Assembly: GCA_029262055.1 (NCBI GenBank)
Contig: JAJDAD010000014.1
Span: forward strand, 58,166-122,165
DNA: 64,000 bases
Direction: 5' to 3'
DNA from: Candidatus Zhuqueibacterota bacterium
Lineage (GTDB): Bacteria > Zhuqueibacterota > Zhuqueibacteria > Oceanimicrobiales > Oceanimicrobiaceae
Shown: positions 53,160 to 61,177 of the stretch, in pieces
Layout: each line of letters opens with the position of its first letter
Position numbering within the stretch: the first letter of the stretch is position 1
Made by a program: the position numbers and the translations under genes
Notes under the pieces: model-generated
Databases searched by the model: none
Seen by the model: the letters and a program-made list of their open reading frames with translations, nothing else
What the model was told of the DNA's origin: nothing

Positions 53160-53759
53160 GTGTCCTGTTCAGAGAAATTTCAAACCAGGCAGCTGAAGAT
53201 AACTCACTTCGATGAATTCTACTCAAACGGTTTCCTGGAGTCATCACTCAAGGCGATCGCTGAATTGGTTGCTGAGCGGGCCATCCCGATAGATGACATC
53301 AAAATCGAACTGGCCTGCGAGTTGTTGCGGCCGGATACTCTGGACGAGTTAAGGCGCCAGGGAATAGATGTTAGCGAACGTGGTCATTCGCGCAAGAGAA
53401 CCTCAAAGGACCTGGAGACGCCCTCGATCCGGTTCGGCAATGTCACACTGTTTGTACAGAGAGGGGCATGGAACGGCTACGTTCCTGAGCGATTTTTTGA
53501 ACTGCTTACTCGTGGCACAAAGATTTTGGCCATGGTGCCCAATCCGGTGGCATACGAGGAGTACTGTTTCACCAACTCAGACGTTTACGTTGTGAGAAAC
53601 ACCGACTACTGCGGCCTCAAGGCTGAAATCAAAAAATTGTACGACGATTGGATTAACGAGCTGCTGCAGACGCCGGAAGACCTGCCTGATTCCGGTGAAA
53701 GCGAAGAGGTCTACGTCGTGGCCGAAACTGAAAACAGGGCGGATGAAGTTGCGCTTTGA
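53160..53759 (+). CDS. Stand-alone C-terminal half of a GT-B glycosyltransferase
   Basis: This 199-residue protein starts at GTG, fixed by GGAGG five bases upstream. The sequence reads like the donor-binding domain of GT4-type enzymes. It opens with L-K-I-T-H-F-D-E-F-Y (in place of the usual H-x-G-x-F-Y). I-K-I-E-L-A-C-E-L and then G-Y-V-P-E-R-F-F-E-L-L-T-R-G-T-K-I-L-A-M-V-P (about 105-125) follow. The N-terminal acceptor domain is absent, and the sequence before it belongs to another gene. It could be a decayed or an accessory subunit. A degenerate tail of acidic residues follows. Confidence 0.55.
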   Translation: MSCSEKFQTRQLKITHFDEFYSNGFLESSLKAIAELVAERAIPIDDIKIELACELLRPDTLDELRRQGIDVSERGHSRKRTSKDLETPSIRFGNVTLFVQRGAWNGYVPERFFELLTRGTKILAMVPNPVAYEEYCFTNSDVYVVRNTDYCGLKAEIKKLYDDWINELLQTPEDLPDSGESEEVYVVAETENRADEVAL

Positions 53760-53791
53760 ACAATGTGCCAGAACGAATGACCGTCTTGTTG

Positions 53792-54994
53792 TCAGTACGT
53801 TGCTCTTTCTGCAGCGGGCATGCGGGCATGAAAATCGAGCAGGAACCTTTGCATCAGTTCATCCGTTAATTCGCGCACACGTTTCAAGCTCCGCGACTTG
53901 ACCACAAAGCCTACGTGGTGCCCCTTATTAAGACGCCAGCAGATTTCGGGATATTCGTATTGCGCTGTGTCAGGCTGCTTCTGACGGGCGAGTGTCAGAA
54001 CCAGCCCGGCGCAGCCTTTTCCGGCGGGCGGTAGAGAGTATTCCGTTCCCTTGCGTGACATCTCCAGGTTGGCCCACTCCTGCCAGAGGTTAATCCCGGT
54101 CGCCGCTTCAACCAACTCCGCAATGTGAGCGCCACCTACCCGCGCGGCAGTTTCCAAAAAATGGAATTTGTTGTCCTGGTCACTCCGGATAAACTCCGAG
54201 TGAGTGACCCCACGCACCAATCGGAAACTACTGATCAGTTTTCTGTTGTGAACTTCCAGTGCTTTCGCTTCCCGGCTCGTGGCTGAAATTGTGCGCGTAC
54301 AAAAAATGCCACCCTCCTGAACCACAGTCAAAGGGGGCGCTTCATATTTGCTCATAGAGGAAAACAGCACGTCGCTGTTGTTGACTACGGAGTCAACGTG
54401 GTAAACGTCACCGGGCACGAACTCCTCGAGGAGATAAGATGATTGCCTGTCACCCAGCGTTTCGATTGCCTGCCAAAGCTCATCCTGGGAGTGAAGCTTT
54501 CTGATCCCGACGGCGGAGGCTTGCGACCGGGGCTTAAGCACCCACGGACTTGGGATTTTCGAGATGAATTCATTAACCAGGTTGTGATTTAGAACGTGCA
54601 CAAACCTGGGTGCCAGGATGCCCGTGTCACGAGCCTGCACGCGCATCGCTAGCTTGTCCCGGAAATATCTGGCTGTCGATTCGCCCATCCCGGGTACGCG
54701 CAGATGTTCGCGCAGTCTGGCTGCCGTCTCCACATCAAAATCGTCCAGAGCAACGATGGTATCGAAGGTGCGCGTACGGGCCAAATAACTCACGCCCTTG
54801 ACGACACTGTGAATATCGAAGAGGTCCGGCAAGGCGTGAACTTCGTCAATCGCAGCTCTGGGCCAATTTTCCTGCAGCAAGTGCTCGGCTGTGAGCAGGA
54901 TCACAGAACCGCCAAGCCTTTTTATTTCCTGCATAAATCGTTCGCCTTTGAAGAAGCTGGCCAGACATAAGACTGTTTTGTGCTCGATTGCCAT
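53792..54994 (-). CDS. ATP-grasp ligase of carboxylase/CPSase type
   Basis: This 400-residue protein has a pre-ATP-grasp Rossmann region (1-110), then the ATP-grasp fold. W-V-L-K-P-R-S-Q-A-S-A-V-G (near 150) is the phosphate-binding loop, Y-L-L-E-E-F-V-P-G the adenine-side strand, and F-H-F-L-E-T-A-A-R-V-G-G (near 285) supplies metal-binding Glu/Arg/Gly residues. Such enzymes join a carboxylate to an amine. It is divergent from two further ATP-grasp genes of other types. The substrate is unknown. Confidence 0.85.
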   Translation of the reverse strand: MAIEHKTVLCLASFFKGERFMQEIKRLGGSVILLTAEHLLQENWPRAAIDEVHALPDLFDIHSVVKGVSYLARTRTFDTIVALDDFDVETAARLREHLRVPGMGESTARYFRDKLAMRVQARDTGILAPRFVHVLNHNLVNEFISKIPSPWVLKPRSQASAVGIRKLHSQDELWQAIETLGDRQSSYLLEEFVPGDVYHVDSVVNNSDVLFSSMSKYEAPPLTVVQEGGIFCTRTISATSREAKALEVHNRKLISSFRLVRGVTHSEFIRSDQDNKFHFLETAARVGGAHIAELVEAATGINLWQEWANLEMSRKGTEYSLPPAGKGCAGLVLTLARQKQPDTAQYEYPEICWRLNKGHHVGFVVKSRSLKRVRELTDELMQRFLLDFHARMPAAERATY

Positions 54995-55031
54995 GGTATC
55001 TCCGGATTATGCGGTGGGGTAGGAATGACAT

Positions 55032-55061
55032 GAATGTAACATTTTCAGCTTCCGCCTGCAA
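55032..55061 (-). promoter_or_regulatory. Promoter of the ATP-grasp gene at 53792-54994
   Basis: On the minus strand, TTG, 20 bases, TACATTC, about 40 bases before the start. Confidence 0.45.
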
Positions 55062-55213
55062 CTGCAAAAGCGAAATTCAGTGGTTTGTGAGCCGATGTTT
55101 TTCTTTACTTTCTTGCAGAAACTCCTATATTGAGTCTAAGTCTTCCACGCGGAAGCACTTCCCCACCCAATAATAATCCAAGATGACCAGCTATATCTGG
55201 AGGGCAGGTTAGC

Positions 55214-56197
55214 ATGAAGATAGGAATCCTCAGAGGACAAGAAAATTCATTTCCTAACGCTTTGATTGGCAGGATCAATGAAAAAGCGAAGAGGCAAAAA
55301 CAGGACATTAGCGCTGAGTTCGTTGTTCTGGGAGCGACCCGTATGGATGCCGGCCCGCCGTATGACGTTATCCTGGATCGTATTTCCCAAGACATTGACT
55401 ACTACCGCACATACCTCAAAAACGCCGTTCTGCACGGGACGATGGTCATCAATAATCCCTTTTGGTGGAGCGCGGATGACAAGTATTTCAATTACGCTCT
55501 CGCCAACAAGATGGGCATCGCAATACCCAAGACCGTCGTGTTGCCACAAAACACCCATCCCGAAGGCACTACGACCGATTCAATGCGAAACTTGATGTAT
55601 CCCTTGAATTGGGATGAGGTTTTTGAATATGTAGGCCTGCCGGCATTCTTAAAACCCCATTCCGGCGGCGGCTGGAAGATGGTCTACAAAGTCCACTCGC
55701 CCGATGACTTCTTCTACAAATACAATCAGACCGGCACGACCTGCATGGTCCTGCAGGAGAATATAGAGTTCGAGGAATACTATCGTTGCTATTGCGTCGG
55801 TCAAAAACATACCCATATCATGGCCTACGACCCGCGTCTGCCATTCGGACAATGTTACCTGACCGACCCGCCGCCCATCTCTGCCAAGCTGAAAAAACGC
55901 ATGGAAGGCGACATCCTCAAAATATGCAAGGCGCTTGGTTATGATTTAAACACGGTCGAATTTGCCATCCGTGACGGCGTGCCTTATGCCATCGATTATC
56001 TCAATCCTGCTCCCGACGCAGACTACAATTCCGTGACGCCGGCCAATTTTGAGTGGATCGTTGAGACAACCGCCGATTATTTGATCGACTGCGCTCTGCG
56101 CAAACCAGACGTCATCAAGAAGTACCATTGGGCCACGTACCTCAAGCCTAGAACTCTATCCAGGACCAGCAAGACGGCCGGAGCGAAAACACAGTGA
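55214..56197 (+). CDS. RimK/glutathione-synthetase-like ATP-grasp protein
   Basis: This 327-residue ATP-grasp protein shows F-L-K-P-H-S-G-G-G-W (near 147), L-Q-E-N-I-E-F-E-E-Y (adenine strand) and a late V-E-F-A-I-R-D-G-V-P-Y-A-I-D-Y-L-N-P-A-P metal site with Glu/Asp/Asn (about 250). It overlaps the following gene by four bases (GTGA), so the two ligases are coupled and probably work on the same product. It resembles enzymes that add amino acids to a carboxyl end; the substrate is unknown. Confidence 0.85.
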   Translation: MKIGILRGQENSFPNALIGRINEKAKRQKQDISAEFVVLGATRMDAGPPYDVILDRISQDIDYYRTYLKNAVLHGTMVINNPFWWSADDKYFNYALANKMGIAIPKTVVLPQNTHPEGTTTDSMRNLMYPLNWDEVFEYVGLPAFLKPHSGGGWKMVYKVHSPDDFFYKYNQTGTTCMVLQENIEFEEYYRCYCVGQKHTHIMAYDPRLPFGQCYLTDPPPISAKLKKRMEGDILKICKALGYDLNTVEFAIRDGVPYAIDYLNPAPDADYNSVTPANFEWIVETTADYLIDCALRKPDVIKKYHWATYLKPRTLSRTSKTAGAKTQ

Positions 56198-57552
56198 GTC
56201 TGCGCGCTGTCGAGCACTTTCATTCCCTTCTCGAGTCGATGGACGCCGGTGAACTCGAGGACATGAAAGACAAATTCCTTGCGGATCTTACTCTGCAAAA
56301 AGCAAGTTACGGCGGCCGGCTGCTAACCCGCTATTTGCGCCCAAAATTCTTGACCGTTGCCCAAATGCAGTACATCCGCCAGGTCTGTACGGTCTTGCGC
56401 AACGTTGTCGTTAAGGTCAAGAACGCCTATTTCGAGAACAGCGACGTGCGGGCTGACATAGCCTTGACCGATCGGGAGAGAGAGCTGGCAGCCATCGACC
56501 CGGGCTTTGACCGGATCTGCGTGACGTCGCGCTGGGATTCCTTCTGGAGCGAATCAGGCCTGAATTTTGTCGAGTTGAACGCAGAAAGCCCGGCGGGCAT
56601 GGCCTACACGGACATTATGAACCAGATCTACTTCGACCTGCCGGTCATGCATCAGTTCAGCAAAAGGTACAAAGTAGAGCCATTTCACCTGCGCGAAGTG
56701 CTGCTGCATGCCATGCTGGTTACATACATGAGCTGGTCTGGCGTAAAAAGTAACCGGGTCGTGCCCAACATAGCCATTGTCGACTGGGAAGGGGTGCCGA
56801 CCTACAATGAGTTTGCCCTCCTCAAACAGTATTTTGAGTTTCATGGTCTGCGGACCATCATCGCCGACCCGCGCGAATTGGAGTATCGCAATGGCCGCCT
56901 GGTTAAAGGGGACTTTGAGATAGATTTGCTCTATCGCCGCGTTCTGATTCAGGAGTTTGTGGAGAAGTTGGATGAAGTACAGCCAATGTTGCAGGCGTAT
57001 GCGGACCAGCGTGTCTGCATGATCAATTCTCTGAGAACCAAAATTGTCCACAAAAAGTCGGTCTTTGCGATCTTATCAGACACGAGAAATGCCGGCTATT
57101 TCAGTGCAAGCGAAAGGCAGGTGATCGACGAAGTGATCCCCTGGACGCGGGTCTTGCGTGACTGCAAAACGGACTTTCATGGCAAGCAGATCGATTTGGT
57201 GGAGTTTACGGGTCGCACAAAAGCTGATCTGGTCATTAAACCGAACGACGATTATGGCGGCAGGGGAGTGGTGATTGGCTCGGAAGTGTCGCAGGAACAA
57301 TGGGACGCTGCGCTTACCGGCGCCCTCGAGCAGGTCTCGGTGGTGCAGGAAAAGGTGCCACTGGCCTGGGAGCAGTTTCCATACTACGATGGGGGTCTAA
57401 AGTACGACAATCTACTGGTCGACCTGGACCCGTATTTATTTGGCATAAACATGGGTGGTTGTCTTACCCGCTTGTCCACCTCGTCACTGGCGAATGTCAC
57501 GGCGGGCGGTGGCGCCACCGTCACATTCATCGTTGATGAACTGCAAAAATGA
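56194..57552 (+). CDS. Glutathionylspermidine-synthase-like/circularly permuted ATP-grasp protein
   Basis: This 452-residue protein starts at GTG overlapping the preceding stop. It has the N-E-L/N-A-E-S-P-A-G region (about 127-133), a middle domain with N-I-A-I-V-D-W (about 190), and the late nucleotide-binding elements V-I-K-P-N-D-D-Y-G-G-R-G-V (about 348-360) and V-V-Q-E-K-V (about 383). This is an order consistent with permuted ATP-grasp ligases. It ends G-G-G-A-T-V-T-F-I-V. It is paired with the RimK-like gene, probably for a two-step amide-forming pathway. Confidence 0.75.
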   Translation: MSLRAVEHFHSLLESMDAGELEDMKDKFLADLTLQKASYGGRLLTRYLRPKFLTVAQMQYIRQVCTVLRNVVVKVKNAYFENSDVRADIALTDRERELAAIDPGFDRICVTSRWDSFWSESGLNFVELNAESPAGMAYTDIMNQIYFDLPVMHQFSKRYKVEPFHLREVLLHAMLVTYMSWSGVKSNRVVPNIAIVDWEGVPTYNEFALLKQYFEFHGLRTIIADPRELEYRNGRLVKGDFEIDLLYRRVLIQEFVEKLDEVQPMLQAYADQRVCMINSLRTKIVHKKSVFAILSDTRNAGYFSASERQVIDEVIPWTRVLRDCKTDFHGKQIDLVEFTGRTKADLVIKPNDDYGGRGVVIGSEVSQEQWDAALTGALEQVSVVQEKVPLAWEQFPYYDGGLKYDNLLVDLDPYLFGINMGGCLTRLSTSSLANVTAGGGATVTFIVDELQK

Positions 57553-57553
57553 G

Positions 57554-57847
57554 TTAAACCACAATATCTATCCGGTCAGCTGCCACAATTCGCAGCGCCA
57601 CTCGTAAAGCGCTTTTTAGTCCTTCCAGCTCCCCCTTCTTAATGGTTATGATGAAGTCCAGCCGCATTCCGCTGGCATTGACCAGGCGCTTGTCATAGCA
57701 CTCCCTGCGTCCCGCACTTTGCAATAGACTCGAAAGCGTCTGAATTTCAGTTCTGCGGACATCATTGATCCTGACCTCGACCACCACCTGAAAGTCCTGA
57801 TGGGAAGAGAGACCTTCATACCTTGAGTTGCTTCTGTAGAACGACAT
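57554..57847 (-). CDS. Small protein with ferredoxin-like fold pattern, function unknown
   Basis: This 97-residue protein has alternating strands and helices: F-Q-V-V-V-E-V-R-I, then L-S-S-L-L-Q-S-A-G, then M-R-L-D-F-I-I-T-I-K, then L-K-S-A-L-R-V-A-L, then R-I-D-I-V-V. This layout fits a small beta-alpha-beta ferredoxin-like domain. Its stop is one base from the stop of the convergent permuted ATP-grasp gene. No ribosome site is obvious. The sequence composition looks coding, but no family is recognised. Confidence 0.55.
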   Translation of the reverse strand: MSFYRSNSRYEGLSSHQDFQVVVEVRINDVRRTEIQTLSSLLQSAGRRECYDKRLVNASGMRLDFIITIKKGELEGLKSALRVALRIVAADRIDIVV

Positions 57848-58230
57848 CTTCGTGGCTCAGCTTAAAATCCCTACTGACATTTTGCGATTGCTCGTGAAAT
57901 CGAACGACAAACTTCATACCAATCTGACTCTCTACTGTTTATTCAAGGGTTAGTTCAACTGCAACTGTCCCGCGTGGGGCACTTTGTGTGACAGGGCTGT
58001 CGATGTAAAACCTTGGATTCCCTTTTCGTAATCGTTGTCTTAGTCGTTGCAGTAGCGCCACGACAACAGGTGTTGCTGTCTCACCATGCACTATTGCCCC
58101 TCACGTGACAGCATAACTACTGTTAACACAATACATTATCGCAATCGCCTGTTTCTGGCACGGGGATTGAATGACCCGGTGTGAGAGAATGCAATGCAAG
58201 ATCACTATCGAGTCAATTTGGGAGGTCGCA
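57848..58230. other. Intergenic region before the small beta-barrel gene
   Basis: This 383-base gap has no recognised gene. TGGCAC-N5-TTGAA at 58156-58171 resembles a sigma-54 promoter but lacks the invariant -12 C; I give it low weight. Confidence 0.4.
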
Positions 58231-58839
58231 ATGTCAACAAAATGGAAATGCTCGTCAATTTTCTGGCAACTCTTTGCCCTGCTGTTTGTGTCAGTTCTTT
58301 CCGCACAGGAAGAGGGGAAGCCCACCCGTTTCTCGCACACGGGTTTGAAAGCAGCTATCAGTACAGTGTCGACTGAAATGATTTCCGAGCGCAACTTGAA
58401 CGAGGGGGAAGGCGGTGCCCTCAGCCTGGGCTACGGATTCTCACAGCGCTTTACCTTGTGGGCAACCGTGCTTGGCTCGGAGCATCGCAGCACCATCGGC
58501 GACAATGAAATCATGAACTTTGGGGGCGCCGAACTCAGCCTCCAGCACAAATTCGAAATCAAGTCCAGATTCCAGCCATTTGGCAAGGTCGGGGTAGGGG
58601 TATACGTCTTAGAGGAGGACCAGACCGAAGAATCCCTCATCGGGACGGGCATTACGCTCAGCCTCGGCGCCGACTATTTCTTTTCCAGGCACTTTGGCAT
58701 CGGCGCAGAGTTTGCCTGGAAAAAACTGGACTTCTTCAAGAGGAGCATCCAGGAAGCGGACGGTGAGCACATCATCGACGTCAGTCCGAGTCTGAACGGA
58801 GATACTGCCGCGTTTCTGCTGACCTTGACCGTACAATAA
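58231..58839 (+). CDS. Small outer-membrane beta-barrel protein
   Basis: This 202-residue protein starts at the ATG at 58231, fixed by GGGAGGT before it. A signal peptide (about 6-25, ending L-S-A-Q) is followed by about eight amphipathic strands (L-S-L-G-Y-G-F-S-Q, A-E-L-S-L-Q-H-K-F, G-V-G-V-Y-V-L, I-T-L-S-L-G-A-D-Y-F-F) and a terminal A-A-F-L-L-T-L-T-V-Q. It resembles OmpA/OmpX-type eight-stranded barrels. The function is unknown. Confidence 0.8.
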   Translation: MSTKWKCSSIFWQLFALLFVSVLSAQEEGKPTRFSHTGLKAAISTVSTEMISERNLNEGEGGALSLGYGFSQRFTLWATVLGSEHRSTIGDNEIMNFGGAELSLQHKFEIKSRFQPFGKVGVGVYVLEEDQTEESLIGTGITLSLGADYFFSRHFGIGAEFAWKKLDFFKRSIQEADGEHIIDVSPSLNGDTAAFLLTLTVQ

Positions 58840-58865
58840 ATGCCCGGGATCGCGTCACCGCTGTG

Positions 58866-59828
58866 TTATTTGCCAGGCGCGGTTTTTTCTTTGACAGGCT
58901 GCATCACTTCAGTTGTGGCGCGAGAATTTGCGGACACCTGAGGTCGCACGACTGATTGCTTTACCAGAAAAACACCAGAAAGAATCACTGCAATGGCAAA
59001 CACCATATACATGTCCAGACGCTCGTCCAGCACAAGCCAGCCCAGAAAAACAGCGACCACCGGATTCAGGTAAGCATAAGTCGAGACCAGGGAGGACGGC
59101 AGTTTTTCAAGCGCGTAAATGAAGGATCCGTACCCAATGATCGACCCAAATATCACCAGGTAAACCATGGACGCGACTCCCTGGGTGGTGAATACCACAC
59201 GGCCCAGTTCTCCACTCATGAGGGCAACAATACACAGCACTGACCCTGCGATTAGCATTTGCACGCCGGCCGACATCAAGGGGGGTGTCTTGACCTTGTG
59301 CCGTTTGGCATATACTGAGCCTGAGCCCCACGCCAGCGGTGCGATGCTGAGAGCGAGAATGCCCTTCAGAAAGGAATCCTCCATGCTTCCCTGAAGTTCG
59401 GGCCACAGCAAAATGAGGAGCCCGAGGAACCCGGTAATGATTCCGAGTATTTTCTTGGCAGTGAGACGTTCCCCATTCGGCAGGGCTGCTTCAATGCCTA
59501 CCATCCAGAAGGGTAGAGTTGCGACTATCAGCGCAGCCAAACCACTGGCAACGAACTGCTCGGCCCAAACCACGGCGCCGTTCGCCGCACCCAGCAGGAG
59601 CAGTCCGACGATAGCAAGGGTGCGGCAATCTGCTTTGTCAGGCAGCGGCGTTCCCCGCATTTTCATGAAGGTGGCCAGGATTAAGCCTGAAATCAGAAAT
59701 CGGGATCCCGCAAAGAAAAAGGGAGGAAGAACCTCAACTCCGATTCGGATTGCGAGGTAGGTTGTGCCCCAGAAAAAGCTGACGGAGGCAAATGCAGCGT
59801 ATGCTTTTAGGTTTTCTCTGTTTTGCAA
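58866..59828 (-). CDS. EamA/DMT-family transporter, YedA-like
   Basis: This 320-residue protein has about ten membrane helices in two EamA repeats. F-F-W-G-T-T-Y-L-A-I-R (about 18-28), A-V-V-W-A-E-Q-F and A-Y-L-N-P-V-V-A-V-F-L-G (near 248) are conserved in drug/metabolite exporters such as RhtA/YedA. The end is a short polar tail. It is downstream of the OsmC-type gene on the same strand but separated by about 245 bases. The substrate is unknown. Confidence 0.9.
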   Translation of the reverse strand: MQNRENLKAYAAFASVSFFWGTTYLAIRIGVEVLPPFFFAGSRFLISGLILATFMKMRGTPLPDKADCRTLAIVGLLLLGAANGAVVWAEQFVASGLAALIVATLPFWMVGIEAALPNGERLTAKKILGIITGFLGLLILLWPELQGSMEDSFLKGILALSIAPLAWGSGSVYAKRHKVKTPPLMSAGVQMLIAGSVLCIVALMSGELGRVVFTTQGVASMVYLVIFGSIIGYGSFIYALEKLPSSLVSTYAYLNPVVAVFLGWLVLDERLDMYMVFAIAVILSGVFLVKQSVVRPQVSANSRATTEVMQPVKEKTAPGK

Positions 59829-60074
59829 ACTGAACTTCTTTCATGGTTGCGGAATTACTGGCTGAAATCCTGGAATCGCCATGATAGTCATTTGTCATCT
59901 GATATGCCACCCGATTGTTGCTTATTTGAAAAACAGCCACCGAACTTCAACTGAAAATAGCAGGCAGGGGAAGCGCCGGCATGGCATCCGGCACCCAGAA
60001 AACACCCTGACAGCCTGGTGACCATCTTGACTTCCGGAAAGCAAGGCCGGTTTTTCAAACCCCGTAGGTTCGAA

Positions 60075-60557
60075 TCACAGATCGGTCCGCACCGGCTCTA
60101 TACGGTATTCAGTGGTGATATCAATTCCTTTGTAAAGCGAGCGGTAGACCGGGCAAAATTTCGCGTGCAGGTCATGAACCCGATCTACGACTGGCCGTGC
60201 ATCGCTCGGCACCGCAAGATAGTAGGTAACATGGATACGCTTTATCACCAGAACTTTGTCCTCTAGTTCAATCTCTCCGCGTACCTCTGACCATAATTTC
60301 TTCTGACCGGCGTCAATCTTGCGCGCTTCCAGCGCACCTCCGAAGGTCCCGGTCAGTCAGCCACCCGCGGCCGCAATCACATAGTCGATGGTTGTGGCAT
60401 GCGGCTCACTCGCGTCCGGGTCGACACCGTAGTGCGCAGCTATCTCACCGTGAACGCCGAAAGGGACCGCTTTCGACTCGGCGGGCAAATAGGCAAACCG
60501 CAGTGGCCCGGTAACGCGCTCTATGGTGACCTTTGACGTGTAGACAACTTCTTGCAT
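60075..60557 (-). CDS. OsmC-family protein, probable selenoprotein (in-frame UGA at codon 67)
   Basis: This is a thiol-dependent peroxidase-type protein of 160 residues if UGA is read as selenocysteine. The ATG at 60557 has GGAGG five bases upstream. After Y-V-I-A-A-A-G-G the next codon is TGA (60357-60359), then the same frame continues L-T-G-T-F-G-G-A-L-E for 93 codons to a normal stop. In relatives such as YhfA, this exact place (A-A-G-G-C) is the catalytic cysteine, and the second cysteine is kept here as C135 in K-F-C-P-V. A SECIS-like hairpin directly follows the UGA. A nonsense-mutated pseudogene is the alternative. Confidence 0.85.
60303..60356 (-). promoter_or_regulatory. Bacterial SECIS-like element after the UGA codon
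   Basis: Beginning one base after the UGA, CTGACCGG pairs perfectly with CCGGTCAG 38 bases later (eight base pairs). Inside, GGTGCGC/GCGCGC forms a second stem of about six pairs with apical loop TGGAA. The loop begins 25 bases after the UGA and has G as its second base. This agrees with the bacterial SECIS rules as I know them (loop about 16-37 bases from UGA, a G in the first two loop positions). Confidence 0.7.
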
Positions 60558-60621
60558 CTGATCCTCCTTACTTTCGTGAAATGGGAATTTTTGCTGGTTC
60601 CCCACTGATGTACTGTCTGGA

Positions 60622-60651
60622 GAAGATATGGAATACCCATGGTAAGGTCAA
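60622..60651 (-). promoter_or_regulatory. Promoter of the OsmC-type gene
   Basis: On the minus strand, TTG, 20 bases, TATCTTC, about 65 bases before the start. A large hairpin lies just upstream at 60661-60703. Confidence 0.5.
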
Positions 60652-60660
60652 CCGACCGAC

Positions 60661-60703
60661 CTGCCGTTGAGGTACAGGGTGACATTGGGTCACCCAACGG
60701 CAG
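60661..60703. repeat. Compound hairpin between OsmC and the small ORF
   Basis: Outer stem CTGCCGTT/AACGGCAG (eight pairs) and inner stem GGGTGAC/GTCACCC (seven pairs, loop ATTGG), separated by an eight-base one-sided bulge. It starts 10 bases upstream of the OsmC promoter TTG. It could be an operator dyad for the OsmC gene, or a leader structure of plus-strand transcription. Confidence 0.6.
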
Positions 60704-60794
60704 CGGTATAAGGATTGTGCAGCGTTCTTTGATCATTTGTAGATAACAAATTAGAATGCTACCTTTGTCCCTGCGCCTGGTGATGGTGAAGGAA

Positions 60795-60932
60795 ATGAGT
60801 AAAGCGGTCAATCTGGCCACATCTGTGGGAGATGTGCAGCGGATGATCGGAATTCCCGGTTTCAAGCAAAACGGGGATGTCTTTTTCTGCGTCACTTACG
60901 GACAATGTGGTGTCGTTGAGGTGCCGGATTAG
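60795..60932 (+). CDS. Small ORF, 45 residues, unknown
   Basis: The ORF encodes 45 residues beginning M-S-K-A-V-N-L-A-T-S-V-G-D-V-Q, with G-I-P-G-F-K-Q-N-G-D-V-F-F-C-V in the middle and G-V-V-E-V-P-D at the end. In-frame ATGs at 60756 and 60783 would add 13 or 4 residues. AAGGAA lies directly before the chosen ATG, so the start is uncertain. The pattern (helix, then two strands with cysteines at 32 and 38) and GC-rich third positions look coding. No family is recognised. It is divergent from the OsmC-type gene. Confidence 0.45.
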   Translation: MSKAVNLATSVGDVQRMIGIPGFKQNGDVFFCVTYGQCGVVEVPD

Positions 60933-61177
60933 GACTTGCCATCAGCCAAAAACTTTCTAACTTAATGGTTTGCAGAATCCAGGTCGATGTATGAAGGCAA
61001 ACGCAGAAGGATCGACTGATACATCCATTCTGTCCACCGGCGAAACAGGGACTGACAAGGAACTCATGGCAGGTCTCATTCACAACGCCAGTATGCGGCG
61101 TAACCTACGTGCCTCGCACGGGACCCTTGTTTTTGTTCAAAGAAAAGAACAGGAAAACGTCTGCTCGTCTTTTCGCG
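60933..61177 (+). other. Gap before the glycosyltransferase gene
   Basis: This gap is 245 bases long. A weak promoter TTG-N19-TAACTTAA stands at 60936-60965. A 71-codon frame here has no ribosome site and overlaps the next start, so I do not call it. Confidence 0.35.

Noticed and set aside
58156..58171. Sigma-54 promoter TGGCAC-N5-TTGAA before the small barrel gene
   Set aside because: The key -12 C is missing and no activator gene is near; kept only as a remark.
60061..60080. tRNA T-arm-like sequence (GGTTCGAATC)
   Set aside because: It lies at the end of the OsmC gene, and no cloverleaf can be built around it.
60357..60359. UGA in the OsmC gene as an ordinary stop giving an 82-residue protein or pseudogene
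   Set aside because: The frame after it keeps OsmC sequence and the second cysteine, and the codon is at the catalytic cysteine site; Sec is the better explanation, though genome data are needed.
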